Of a stretch of DNA of 64,000 bases, positions 8,677 to 17,261 are shown piece after piece (the stretch's first letter is position 1; each line of letters opens with the position of its first letter). Under the pieces are notes generated by a model that saw only the letters and a program-made list of their open reading frames with translations, ran no database searches and was not told the origin of the DNA. Source of the DNA: Lachnospiraceae bacterium (GTDB lineage Bacteria > Bacillota > Clostridia > Lachnospirales > Lachnospiraceae); NCBI GenBank assembly GCA_910576125.1, contig CAJTHM010000013.1, forward strand, positions 116,827-180,826. Reading direction: 5' to 3'. The translations under genes were made by a program, and so were the position numbers.

Positions 8677-9828
8677 TCACACACTGCCGGAACCGGGCGT
8701 GCCTCCTGCATTACTCCCGGATGACGCAGGCAGCGCCCCGGAAACGGCATTATTGTATTCCGCTCTCTTGGACAAGAGGCCTTCCTCTGCGCTGTCATAG
8801 GTTTTCTGAGATTCTATGGCGCTCTTCATCAGGGCTGCCAAAGCCTTGTACTGTGCCTCCCCCTCTGCATAGACCGCTGCCTGGCCGCTCTTGCTGTCAA
8901 ACGCCTTCAGCCCCAGCAGATCCGATACTCCGTCATTCGCCTCTCCGCTGTCGGCCACCAGCTTGACCAGTTCGGCTGTCCGGCTGCGGAAAGCCGTCCA
9001 GGACTGGTTCACCTCGTCCATGGCATCGCCGTATGTATCTGCCTTTTCCTTATCTGTATCACTGTCCCCCAGATTGCCCAGCAGTCTGGTAAGGGCCGCC
9101 TGGTAGGCATTCTGCTGGCTCTCCGCGGTGCTCCGGATTCTCTGGATATTGCTCTCCAGCCCGTTCCTTGCCGCGTTGAGCTGTGTTTCCAGCGTCATAA
9201 TCTCACCCCTTAAACGCTTCATGTTTTCCGCCTTTGCCCGGGCGGCATCTGTGAGATTCTGACCGTTGCCGTCTTTTAACTCGGAGCTTACCAGCGTCGG
9301 CGAGATACATGCCGCCATCATGTCCAGAACCCTGGATAAGCCCTCCGGCATGCCATGGTTGGTGGCCTTGACATCCACATGGTATTTTGCCGAATTGTCA
9401 GAGCTCCTGGTATTAGAGCTGTGGGAACTGACGCTTCCGGTGATGCTTACCTTTACAGGCCCGAATTTCGCGCTGCCCGAAAGGGAGGCTCACAAGTCCG
9501 TTGATTTCTCCGACTTCTCGCTCTGCTTGACTTCCATGTCGAAGAGCACATTGACTTCGTCAATCTGGAGATTCGGGATCGGGACGATGGCCAGCATGGG
9601 CACTGCCACTTTCATCTCCTCCAGATTACTGGTTCCGTCATCGTTGGCGCTGCGCCTTTCATAGCCAAATGCCGCCGTGCGGACTTTCCCATTGGCGTCA
9701 AATCCCACGTCATTGATAAAATCCGCCGTGGAACGCGCCAGCAGGATACTGGCATCCGCTGCCGCAGTCAGCGGCCCGCCAATCAGGCTCTTCATGTCCA
9801 GTCCGGCAAATTGTTCCGCTACTGACAT
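8677..9828 (-). pseudogene. DUF2589-family protein interrupted by an in-frame TGA
   Basis: One continuous reading frame of 383 codons with a single internal TGA at 9490-9492. Residues 1-112 (MSVAEQFAGLDMKSLIGGPL..., VPMLAIVPIPNLQIDEVNVLFDMEV) match the DUF2589 pattern. The frame resumes directly after the stop (ASLSGSAKFGPVKVSI...SSHSSNTRSSDNSAKYHVDVKA) with the rest of the same domain, through DMMAACISPTLV. A long coiled coil follows (about residues 160-360) with a Gly/Ser-rich tail. The 5' part starts with good spacing from GAGGAGG. Either a nonsense mutation or a sequencing error split it. The downstream half begins at an internal Met (9378) without a ribosome site, so it is probably not made separately. 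Function unknown. Confidence 0.7.
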
Positions 9829-9856
9829 AACATACCTCCTCGCTTATGTATTTTTG

Positions 9857-10024
9857 TTATTGTTGACGCCGGGATTGCCCGGCTGATAATAACCTTATCT
9901 GTATGTCCTCCACCTGCAGGACCGCTTCCCCTCCGCAATCCTGCCGCAGCCTGGCATTCAGCGCATCTTTCAGCCGGAGGGCATAGCGGTCAAGCGCCTC
10001 CCGCAGGTCATTCTTTCTTTCCAT
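9857..10024 (-). CDS. Small 55-residue protein of the DUF2589 operon
   Basis: Begins with ATG overlapping the last 17 nt of the upstream gene and ends 28 nt before the DUF2589 start. The sequence is amphipathic helix (NDLREALDRYALRLKDALNA) then RLRQDCGGEAVLQVEDIQIR. It is too short for an assignment. Overlap with the upstream gene and collinearity with the rest of the operon suggest it is real. Confidence 0.5.
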   Translation of the reverse strand: MERKNDLREALDRYALRLKDALNARLRQDCGGEAVLQVEDIQIRLLSAGQSRRQQ

Positions 10025-10412
10025 CCGCGGCGATCCCCAGCCCGTTCTCTATCTCCAGGGCTATGATATGCTCCTGGGCTTCCATGATTCGGTTCGAGAT
10101 ATCCGACTGGGCCTTCAGGTACTTATTCCGGTCAAACCGGTAGGTCTCCTGGGGATAAGCGTCGTTGCTGATTTGGTAGAGCCTCTCCTGCTCTGCCAGC
10201 GCATCTGTCACCTTCTGGTACAGCTGCTTCCATCTCTTGATGTCCATGCGCAGTCGGGAGACTTTCAGCCAGGTGTCCTTCTGCTGTTCGGAGCCCTGGC
10301 TGCCGTCCATTGCCAGGGGCGTGGTATCCAGTTGTTTTGCCAACTGGTTTGAACTCAGCAGATCTGTAAGGCGCATGATTCCCTCGGTAGCCGGAATCGA
10401 CTTTATCTCCAT
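10008..10412 (-). CDS. Uncharacterised helical protein, first gene of the DUF2589 operon
   Basis: About 134 residues from the Met at 10412 (MEIKSIPATEGIMRLTDLL). Two long charged helices follow (WLKVSRLRMDIKRWKQLYQKV and a second ending EAQEHIIALEIENGLGI), a coiled-coil like profile shared with the tail of the DUF2589 product. The frame is open upstream to 10604, but that part overlaps a regulator remnant read in another frame. A GGGGG site near 10475 would place an unusual non-ATG start slightly upstream, so the exact start is uncertain. I do not recognise the family. Confidence 0.55.
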   Translation of the reverse strand: MEIKSIPATEGIMRLTDLLSSNQLAKQLDTTPLAMDGSQGSEQQKDTWLKVSRLRMDIKRWKQLYQKVTDALAEQERLYQISNDAYPQETYRFDRNKYLKAQSDISNRIMEAQEHIIALEIENGLGIAADGKKE

Positions 10413-10500
10413 ATGATAAGACACCCTTGGGAGAAAGTTGCTTTCCCGCTGCTCCGGCTTAATATTCTTTCCCCCTTTCGATAACCTCCACAGGTGGAGG

Positions 10501-10605
10501 TCATCCATGATTCTGTCCGCCGCCGGTTCTGACATGGGCCACGATATCCTGTATATCGCAGTCGAACAGCGTACAGAGATTCTCGTATTTGCCTGACTGC
10601 GCACC
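10501..10605 (-). pseudogene. C-terminal remnant of an XRE/HTH_26-type transcription regulator
   Basis: A 34-codon stretch in its own frame reads GKYENLCTLFDCDIQDIVAHV near its middle, which fits the conserved end of small Cro/C1-type regulators (L..LC..LDCDI.DIV). The DNA-recognition half is missing and a stop precedes it at 10606. It ends just before the DUF2589 operon, so a regulator may once have controlled that operon. Confidence 0.4.
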
Positions 10606-10820
10606 TTAAAGATACGATATTTTACTATATTTTAGTAGTCACTCAATTCCTCCGGATGGAAAGGGAGTACAGAGGAGTACAGAGGGCGAAGCCCTTTGTG
10701 CAAGGGTACAGGGAGTGCAACTTCCCTGTGCAGGCCAAGGGCGGCAGCCATTGACCAGAGACGTGATGCCTGCGTCACTTCATACCGGGTATTGCCTGAC
10801 GCTGAAATCGGCAGGACTGC

Positions 10821-10860
10821 AAAAAAAGGAAGGCTTAAAAGTCTTTCACTTTTAAGCCTT
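10821..10860 (-). terminator. Intrinsic terminator of the PepSY gene
   Basis: A perfect 13-bp stem (AAGGCTTAAAAGT with its complement) with a 5-nt loop, followed on the minus strand by seven T. It lies 16 nt after the stop of the PepSY gene. Confidence 0.85.
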
Positions 10861-10875
10861 CTGTACACTTCCTGT

Positions 10876-11769
10876 TCAATCATAGTCCACATCGTACTCG
10901 ATAATATTACCGGAAACTGCATCAATAGTATAGTCGTACTCTGTTCTGCCGGAATAGAATTCAATTTCATATTCCACTCCGCCATCATCATTCTCCAGCT
11001 TTGCTTTTGCAAACTGTACATCTGATTCGTTCAACTGGGCGTGGTTTAGTGCAATCTCTTTCGCGCGGTCGACTCCAATATAATCATTGCCGGAGCTGTT
11101 TACGGCACTGTCTGTTGGGGTCGTCTGGATTTGAAATTGCTCCATATTCTTTTCAAGCACCATTCCGTTGGAAGCATCGATTTCATAATCGTATTTTGTA
11201 TCAGAAGTATAAAATTCAATGTCATATACCTGTGTTCCATGGCTGTGATCAAGCTCGGTCTTTTTAAATGTGACATCTGATTCAGACAGGCCTGCATCCT
11301 TGAGCGCTGCTGCTTTCGCCTCATCAAGAGAGTTTTCCTGTGGCTGTGCCGTGCTGTTTCCGTTTGCAGCAGGCTGATTCTCTGCATCTTTCCGCGGCTG
11401 TACAGAACTGCTTTCATCTGCGGCAAGCTGACTTCCTATATCCGGCATATCATTATTCCCGTTTCCTTTACCATCGATGTCTCTTGCGATAATCTCTCCA
11501 TCCTTAGCCTGAATTAAATATTCATACTCTGTACCGTTGCTGTAGAAATCAACTTCATATTGAAAACGTCCGTCATCAAATTCAAGCCGTGTGCGCAGAG
11601 CGGATGCTTCTGCTTCGCTCAAACCGGCATCTTTGAGAGCGACAATCTTCGCCTCTGCCTTGGTAATCAGAGTACTTTTGAATGCTGTTACACTGGCGGC
11701 TATGATAACAGCCACTATACAAATCACTAAAATAATTGCCCTCTTTGGTGTACTGAATAATTTTTTCAT
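10876..11769 (-). CDS. Membrane-anchored protein with three PepSY domains
   Basis: 297 residues from MKKLFSTPKRAIIL. An N-terminal membrane segment (residues 11-28) anchors an extracytoplasmic part with three PepSY repeats, each of the form A...AL.DAGLSE...-DDG...YE.EFYS..TEYDY.IDA..G. The first repeat is separated from the second by a low-complexity Gln/Asn/Ser-rich linker (about residues 105-145). PepSY domains are known as protease propeptide or regulatory domains; in Firmicutes such proteins often sit next to two-component systems. Here the neighbouring response regulator and kinase are only fragments, so the PepSY protein may have lost its regulator. Terminator follows at 10821-10860. 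Confidence 0.85.
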   Translation of the reverse strand: MKKLFSTPKRAIILVICIVAVIIAASVTAFKSTLITKAEAKIVALKDAGLSEAEASALRTRLEFDDGRFQYEVDFYSNGTEYEYLIQAKDGEIIARDIDGKGNGNNDMPDIGSQLAADESSSVQPRKDAENQPAANGNSTAQPQENSLDEAKAAALKDAGLSESDVTFKKTELDHSHGTQVYDIEFYTSDTKYDYEIDASNGMVLEKNMEQFQIQTTPTDSAVNSSGNDYIGVDRAKEIALNHAQLNESDVQFAKAKLENDDGGVEYEIEFYSGRTEYDYTIDAVSGNIIEYDVDYD

Positions 11770-11788
11770 ATCATTTATCCCCGCTTTC

Positions 11789-12058
11789 TTAATTTTTAAG
11801 TTCAATCTCCCGGTGAAGCACAATATGTTTGCTTTTCAGGAGTGCCATATCTATACAGATATCCTGAATAAGTGCGCTGAAATCAACCATTTCTCCGGGA
11901 TAACTGTCCTTATTCTGCTCAAGGCGTGCAACACAAAGCATATCTTCAATCAGCTTCGACATTTTTCTTCCCTGTCGCTGAATCACCTTCTCATGTTGTC
12001 CAGCACATCTGCAAGCTGGTGAAGCTCATCCGTTCCACCGCCCAGATGAATCCGTTTA
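11789..12058 (-). pseudogene. Histidine kinase remnant (HAMP end and part of DHp helix)
   Basis: Two pieces in different frames. One reads KRIHLGGGTDELHQLADVLDNM, the end of a HAMP domain. The next reads EKVIQRQGRKMSKLIEDML then CVARLEQN, the second DHp helix. The sensor region, the phospho-accepting His box and the whole ATPase domain are gone. It lies between the response-regulator stub and the PepSY gene, the usual order for such loci. Confidence 0.7.
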
Positions 12059-12072
12059 TCTTCGCTGCCGTT

Positions 12073-12165
12073 CTAACAGCTGTCAACAGAATAGCCGTCC
12101 AAGGTAAGTTTCCGAGTGATGAGCTGGTTTAAGTCAGCTTCATCCTCAGCTAATAAAATACGCAT
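12073..12165 (-). pseudogene. Response regulator stub
   Basis: Begins MRILLAEDEADLNQLI with an intact Shine-Dalgarno (AAGGAG) and acidic pocket (EDE), then stops after 30 codons (TAG at 12073). The receiver domain beyond the first helix and the DNA-binding domain are missing. Together with the kinase remnant it shows deletion of a whole two-component system, leaving the PepSY gene. Confidence 0.7.
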
Positions 12166-12561
12166 GTTCCTCAACTCCTTTTTACATAATATAGCATATG
12201 CTATTCTGTTTTTCAAACTTAATATTGGCTTTTGGGCACTCAGTCTGTCGAATTTCGTATCTGACTATCCGGAGACCTTGTGCAGAACCGATACTTCTGC
12301 CCTATCATGCAGAACTATCTTCCGCAATAGAAATTAAATTCATCACTTGACAATGTTGATGCAACTAAAACCGCCTCCCATCGGTCTAAAAGACAGGCAG
12401 CCATTGTATGCAACTTTGATGCAAAAATGATGACCTTTTGATGAAGCTCTTCTGTATGCTGGATATACTGGAACAAAAGCTTAGAGACAGGAAACGGCTA
12501 TGCTCTCCCGGCCATGCAGCAAAGGGGTTTATGCCGGAGGCCCAGGAGGTACCGCCAGATG
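12166..12561. other. Intergenic region between the decayed two-component system and the MBOAT gene
   Basis: About 400 bp, more A+T-rich than its neighbours. I see no ORF with homology, no RNA gene and no clear terminator. GCAACTTTGATGCAAAAATGATG and TTGACAATGTTGATGCAAC share a TTGATGCAA motif (12354-12362 and 12417-12425), an imperfect repeat that could be a regulator site for the MBOAT gene; this is a guess. The MBOAT promoter is probably within it. Confidence 0.3.
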
Positions 12562-13896
12562 GGATTGTCAGATTTGAACTTCATATTCCGCTTTCTTCCC
12601 ATATTTCTGCTGGTTTATTACCTGTGTCCTGTAAGGTACCGGAACCTGGCGCTCTTTGGGGCCAGCATCCTTTTCTGCGCCCTGAGCAGCCCGGCCGGAG
12701 CGGTGGTCCTGCTGGTTTCCGTCACGGTGAACTATCTGTTGCTGTGCGCCATGGAATCTAAACGGAGCTCCCTTCCCTGGCGCAGGGGGTGGCTGACGGG
12801 GGCCGTCCTGTTGCATGCGGGGCTCCTGGGGTATTTTAAATATATGGCACCGGCCCTGCCGCCCGGCATCAGCTTTTATACCTTTACCATGTTGTCCATG
12901 GACATAGATGTGTACCGGCGGACCAGGCAGCCTCCCAGAAGTTTTCTGGAGCACGGGACCTATACCGCCATGTTCCCCAAGCTGCTGTCTGGGCCCATCA
13001 CGGAATATCATGAGACCATCGAGCAGGTGCGCAGGCGGAAAGTCAGCGCAAAGGGCATCGAACATGGCCTGTCCCTGATGATTGCGGGCCTGGCGTTCAA
13101 GGTCATCATCGCGGATACGGTGGGCATCCTCTGGCATGACATACAGACCGTGGGCTTTGAGAGCATTTCCACGCCCCTTGCCTGGATGGGTGCCGCCGCG
13201 TACTCCGTGCAGCTCCTGTTCGATTTCCAGGGATACAGCCTCATGGCCGTAGGATTGGGCAGCATGCTGGGATTCCAGCTGCCGCGGAACTTTGACCACC
13301 CTTACCGCTCCCGGAGCATCAGCGAATACTATCGCAGATGGCATATGTCGCTGGGGCGGTGGTTCAAAGATTACCTGTACATCCCATTGGGCGGAAGCCG
13401 GAAAGGCACGGCCCGGACCGTGCTCAATCTGCTGGCGGTGTGGCTGGTGACGGGCATCTGGCATGGGGTGACGCCGAATTTCATCCTGTGGGGGCTGACT
13501 CTGGGGTTCTTCATCGTGATGGAGAAACTCTGGCTGGGGAAGTTTCTGGAGGCCCATAAACTGCTGTCACGGCTGTATGTATGGTTCCTGATTCCGCTGA
13601 CCTGGGTGGTTTTCGCTATTACGAACCTGGAAGGCCTGGGGATTTACTTCACGCGGCTGTTCCCTTTCCGGGGCGGCGGCATCGCCGTGAACGCAATGGA
13701 CTGGATTATCTATGGGAAGAAGTATCTGGCTTTCTTTCTGGCGGCCTTTGCGGTCTCCTGCCCGGCGGCAGATTATTTATGGAAAAAATACTGGAATACG
13801 CTGGCGGCGAAGATAGTGCTGTTCGCCCTGTTCTGGGTATGTGTGTACCGGCTTGTGACGGGATTGCATAATCCGTTTCTGTATCTTGGTTTTTGA
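12562..13896 (+). CDS. MBOAT-family O-acyltransferase (AlgI/DltB-like)
   Basis: About 444 residues, polytopic membrane protein. Start MGLSDLNFIFRFLPIF has AGGAGG 10 nt upstream at 12546-12551. The family signatures are present: LLSGPITEYHE near residue 140, YRRWHMSLGRWFKDYLYIPLGGSR in the middle (cited as two blocks YRRWHMSLGRWF and DYLYIPLGGS) and GIWHGVTPNFILWG with the conserved catalytic His. Length and block order match AlgI, PatA and similar proteins, which carry acyl groups across the membrane for O-acetylation of an extracellular polymer. The SGNH hydrolase downstream is the normal partner. Target polymer unknown (exopolysaccharide, teichoic acid or cell-wall glycan). Confidence 0.9.
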   Translation, partial: GLSDLNFIFRFLPIFLLVYYLCPVRYRNLALFGASILFCALSSPAGAVVLLVSVTVNYLLLCAMESKRSSLPWRRGWLTGAVLLHAGLLGYFKYMAPALPPGISFYTFTMLSMDIDVYRRTRQPPRSFLEHGTYTAMFPKLLSGPITEYHETIEQVRRRKVSAKGIEHGLSLMIAGLAFKVIIADTVGILWHDIQTVGFESISTPLAWMGAAAYSVQLLFDFQGYSLMAVGLGSMLGFQLPRNFDHPYRSRSISEYYRRWHMSLGRWFKDYLYIPLGGSRKGTARTVLNLLAVWLVTGIWHGVTPNFILWGLTLGFFIVMEKLWLGKFLEAHKLLSRLYVWFLIPLTWVVFAITNLEGLGIYFTRLFPFRGGGIAVNAMDWIIYGKKYLAFFLAAFAVSCPAADYLWKKYWNTLAAKIVLFALFWVCVYRLVTGLHNPFLYLGF

Positions 13897-13901
13897 GGAA
13901 A

Positions 13902-13951
13902 ATGACATATATGTCATGATTTGTCAGAATACATCAGAGAAATCCTGATGT
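13902..13951. promoter_or_regulatory. Perfect palindrome plus dyad between MBOAT and SGNH genes
   Basis: ATGACATATATGTCAT (13902-13917) is a perfect 16-bp palindrome just after the MBOAT stop. A second dyad, ACATCAG/CTGATGT with a 7-nt loop, follows at 13931-13951. They sit upstream of the SGNH gene and could be an operator or an RNA processing hairpin. No U-tract follows, so this is not a standard terminator. Confidence 0.4.
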
Positions 13952-13990
13952 TCCGTTTAGAGGAATGCCCATCATAAAAGGGCGGGGAGT

Positions 13991-15079
13991 ATGAACATGA
14001 AGACAAGAAAATATATGACACCTTTATTATCCGCCATTGCCGCCAGCATGCTGTGCGCGAACCTTGCCGCTGTGGTCAGCGCCCATGGCGTTTATCAGAA
14101 ATTTGACACGGAGGGCTGGGGCCAGCCTATCATTTCCGTGCTGATACAGGGGCTTTCCCAGAGCGGCCCTGTCTGGGAGCCCGCGGACAGAAATACGAAA
14201 GACAGCTCTCCCTCCCTGCTCGCCTCCAGCCAGTCCAGCACCGGGGAGATTCCCGATGTCCTGGCCGGGCAGCCGGAAACGGCTGTTTCCGTAGGATTAT
14301 CCGGAAACGGCCAGGCAGATCCGGACGCAGGCAATCCGGACCATAACGCCAATAACCAGTTAAACCCAAATGCGAACAGTCCCCACAGCGGCTCCTGCAA
14401 TACACAGAATCCAGGTTCTGCTGCCGCAGATGCACCACAGCTCCCGGATGCCGCCGCCCAGTCAGCGCCCAAACAGTACTCTTTCACGGAAGTGACGCAG
14501 GACTACTTTGACGACGCCCTGTTCATCGGCGATTCCCGGGTGACAGGGGTGGCGCTTTATTCCGGCTGGGACAACCTCACCTATTACGCGGAGGGCGGCA
14601 TGACCGTCTACAACATGCTCCAGTCCAAGACCGCTCAGGTGGACGGCCAGACTCTTTCCATAGAAGAAGCGTTGCAAAAACGTTCTTTCGGCAAAATCTA
14701 TCTGGAAATCGGCATCAACGAAATGGGCACCGGCACTGCGGATTCTTTCATGGAAGCTTACGAAGCCGCAGTCGCCCGGCTGCAGGAGCTGCAGCCGGAC
14801 GCCATCCTCTATGTGTGCGGCATCATGTACGTGAAGCAGAGCAAGTCGGAGTCCGACCCCATCTTCAACAACCCTGCCATCCAGGAGAGGAATGACCGCA
14901 TCGCCCGGCTGGCCGATGGGGAAAATATTTTCTATCTGGACATCAACGAGGTTGTCACGGACGAGACCGGCCACCTGAACCCGGACTATACCTGGGACGA
15001 GGTCCATCTGCTGGGCAAGTATGACGTCCTCTGGCTGGAATACTTCTCCAGCCACGCAATCGTCAAAGAAGACCTCTGA
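13991..15079 (+). CDS. Secreted SGNH/GDSL hydrolase, partner of the MBOAT acyltransferase
   Basis: 362 residues. An N-terminal signal/anchor (LLSAIAASMLCANLAAVVSA) is followed by a Ser/Asn/Pro-rich linker (about 65-165) and an SGNH domain (about 170-355). Catalytic blocks are visible: FIGDSRV with the nucleophile Ser, GINEMG with the Asn, and DEVHLLG with the Asp/His pair. The ATG at 13991 has GGGGAG just upstream; a second ATG two codons in is equally possible. SGNH proteins beside MBOAT acyltransferases accept the acyl group outside the membrane and attach it to a glycan, as in AlgX/PatB-type systems. That assignment is by family and neighbourhood. Confidence 0.85.
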   Translation: MNMKTRKYMTPLLSAIAASMLCANLAAVVSAHGVYQKFDTEGWGQPIISVLIQGLSQSGPVWEPADRNTKDSSPSLLASSQSSTGEIPDVLAGQPETAVSVGLSGNGQADPDAGNPDHNANNQLNPNANSPHSGSCNTQNPGSAAADAPQLPDAAAQSAPKQYSFTEVTQDYFDDALFIGDSRVTGVALYSGWDNLTYYAEGGMTVYNMLQSKTAQVDGQTLSIEEALQKRSFGKIYLEIGINEMGTGTADSFMEAYEAAVARLQELQPDAILYVCGIMYVKQSKSESDPIFNNPAIQERNDRIARLADGENIFYLDINEVVTDETGHLNPDYTWDEVHLLGKYDVLWLEYFSSHAIVKEDL

Positions 15080-15500
15080 CGCCCCTTTCCCATGCTCCGC
15101 AGTCCTATCAGGAGAGAAACTGCTTTCTGAATCTCACCTTCCAGCCAGAACAGCAGAATGCCCTCCTGCGTGTCCAAGCCGCCGCATATTTTCTCCAGCC
15201 CGTAACCACAGGCAGAATCCTTTTCCCTTTCTGCAAATGTCCCCAGAGCTTCCCCGGACAAGCCCTGGAAAAAATCTGCCCCATACTTCCATATATAGCG
15301 TTTGCGCCATGACAATTGCAAAATATGCAGTACATTTTCAGATAGTAATCCGGGAAAATCTTTGTTATAATACTAAGCAAAACAGGCTCTCGGCAAGAGT
15401 ATTTTTATAAGAGAGAAGACAAAAAGGAGGATTCCCTGTGCCGGGGAATGGTTCGCAAATGCCGTGCTCATTGCACAATAGAGCGCAACCGTAATCCAAT
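15080..15500 (+). promoter_or_regulatory. Intergenic region with promoter of the Bce-type regulator operon
   Basis: No gene is visible in about 420 bp. A good -10 element TATAAT lies at 15365-15370 (TTTGTTATAATAC) with only a weak -35. AAAAAGGAGG at 15421-15430 would be a ribosome site, but no long frame follows it; the first usable ATG is 15501, which has no close Shine-Dalgarno. The leader between the -10 and the start is about 125 nt. Confidence 0.5.
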
Positions 15501-16178
15501 ATGAATAAAATCATGATAATCGAAGACGATTCCGTGACACGGGACGAACTGACCCTGCTGCTGGAAAACGAGGGTTTTCAGGTAAAGGCCGTGACCGAGT
15601 TCACGGATGTGGCCAGACAGGTCGGGGCATCCGCTCCCCAGCTTGTGCTGCTGGACTTGGGGCTGCCGGGGAAAGACGGATTTACTCTATGCATGGAAAT
15701 CCGCCGAATATCCCAGGTTCCCATCCTCATCCTCACCAGCCGGGATTCCGCCCTGGACGAGCTTCAGGCGCTGAACTTAGGGGGTGACGATTATATTGCC
15801 AAGCCCTACAGCATCCCTCTGCTGCTGGCGCATATCAATGCCCTTCTGCGCCGGTCTTTGGGCGCACAGGAGCCGGATGTGCTGGAGGGGAACGAGCTTT
15901 CCGTGCATCTGTCCCGGGGAACGGCATCTGCCGGGGACACCAGTGTGGAACTGACCCGCAATGAACTGCGGATTCTGGTTCACCTGATGCGGCATCCCGG
16001 CGAGATCGTTTCCCGGGCAGATTTGATTGACGCTTTATGGGATGAACATATCTATATTGACGATAATACCTTGAGCGTGAACATGACGAGACTGCGAGGG
16101 AAACTGGCTTTGCTGGGACTGCCGGAGTATATTCGGACCAGGCGGGGACTTGGCTATCAGTGTGAGAAGAAGTTCTAG
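15501..16178 (+). CDS. OmpR-family response regulator, Bce type
   Basis: 225 residues: receiver domain (1-115) with acidic pair EDD at 8-10, phospho-acceptor Asp in LVLLDLGLPGKDG and Lys in YIAKPYS; winged-helix DNA-binding domain (about 125-222) ending TRRGLGYQCEKKF. The sequence resembles BceR/VraR-class regulators of antimicrobial-peptide transporters. No ribosome site is close to the ATG at 15501 although the frame is clearly right. It is followed after 63 nt by its sensor kinase, and the BceAB-like transporter at 25845-28665 is the probable target, now about 8.5 kb away. Confidence 0.9.
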   Translation: MNKIMIIEDDSVTRDELTLLLENEGFQVKAVTEFTDVARQVGASAPQLVLLDLGLPGKDGFTLCMEIRRISQVPILILTSRDSALDELQALNLGGDDYIAKPYSIPLLLAHINALLRRSLGAQEPDVLEGNELSVHLSRGTASAGDTSVELTRNELRILVHLMRHPGEIVSRADLIDALWDEHIYIDDNTLSVNMTRLRGKLALLGLPEYIRTRRGLGYQCEKKF

Positions 16179-16241
16179 GGCGTCAAAGGACGCCGCTATT
16201 GTGATGTAGCATTTTGGGCGGAAAGGTCAGGAGCTTGGGAC

Positions 16242-17261
16242 ATGAATATGGGGGAGTTTTTGGGGGAGCGGATGGGGCGGGTGGTCACGCAGGGAGTTTT
16301 TGTTTTGGCTGCTGCGGTCATTTTGCTGGTTACAGGGACGCAGGCGGGTATTGTGGTTATTTTGGGGGTCTTTTGGGTGTTGATGGTTTCGGGGGTGCTT
16401 ATTTTTGATTATTTTAAGGAGCTGGGGCATCTCAGGGAGCTGGAGAGTATTATGGACGGGCTGGATCAGAAGCAGTTGATTATAGAATGCGCTCCGGAAC
16501 CGGACACTGTCTATGAGCGGGCGCTGTTCAGTCTGATGCGCCGGGCGGGCAGGGACATGATTGAGACGGTCTCTGATGCCCGGGCCGCCCAGAAGGAGTA
16601 TCGGGAATATATCGAGAGCTGGGTTCATGAAATCAAGACTCCCATCACGGCGGCGCGTCTGCTGTGCCGGAATGCGGACAAAAATCTGCAGCGGAAACTT
16701 ACCGTAGAGCTGGCTCAGATTGAGAACCATGTGGAACGGGTTCTGTTCTATGCCCGGGCGGAGCACCCGGAACAGGACTTCCTCATCCGCCAGACCTCAT
16801 TGGACAGCCTGGTGGCAGAAGCTATCGAGCGCCACCGCTCCCTGTTGATTCCAAACGGCGTGCGCATAGAGACCTGTGACCTGGAACATGTGGTCTATAC
16901 GGACAGGAAATGGGTCTGCTTCATGCTGGGGCAGCTTCTGCAGAACGCGGTGCGGTACCGGAGCGGGGAGCCGGTGGTGGCTTTTTCCGCAAAATCCCTG
17001 GGGAACCTGGTGCAGCTTGTGGTCAGCGACAACGGAATCGGCATCCCCGCCCAGGAGGTGCCCCGGGTCTTCGACAGGGGCTTCACGGGCAGCAACGGCC
17101 GCGCCCGGGGCGGTTCCACCGGGATGGGGCTGTATCTGTGCCGGAAACTGGCAGACCACCTGGAAATCCAACTGGATATGAAATCCGTGGAAAGCCAGGG
17201 GGCCAGCGTGACGCTTACTTTTCCGGCAAAAAGCACAAAGTCAAGCTCAATCCAGCATTAA
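16242..17261 (+). CDS. Bce-type intramembrane-sensing histidine kinase
   Basis: 339 residues. Two membrane helices (residues 16-35 and 38-57) are joined by a turn of only a few residues, so there is no sensory loop. This is typical of kinases that read the state of their cognate ABC transporter. The H-box is SWVHEIKTPIT, then N-box LLQNAVRY, G1 DNGIGIP, F-box VFDRGFTG and G2 GSTGMGLYL. Start ATG at 16242 with AGGAGCTTGGGAC upstream. Together with the response regulator it should control a detoxification transporter. The 3' end overlaps the convergent LRR gene by 15 nt. Confidence 0.9.
   Translation: MNMGEFLGERMGRVVTQGVFVLAAAVILLVTGTQAGIVVILGVFWVLMVSGVLIFDYFKELGHLRELESIMDGLDQKQLIIECAPEPDTVYERALFSLMRRAGRDMIETVSDARAAQKEYREYIESWVHEIKTPITAARLLCRNADKNLQRKLTVELAQIENHVERVLFYARAEHPEQDFLIRQTSLDSLVAEAIERHRSLLIPNGVRIETCDLEHVVYTDRKWVCFMLGQLLQNAVRYRSGEPVVAFSAKSLGNLVQLVVSDNGIGIPAQEVPRVFDRGFTGSNGRARGGSTGMGLYLCRKLADHLEIQLDMKSVESQGASVTLTFPAKSTKSSSIQH

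Noticed and set aside
10632..11021. Minus-strand ORF covering the terminator of the PepSY gene
   Set aside because: Overlaps the PepSY gene in another frame and contains the terminator hairpin; no family.
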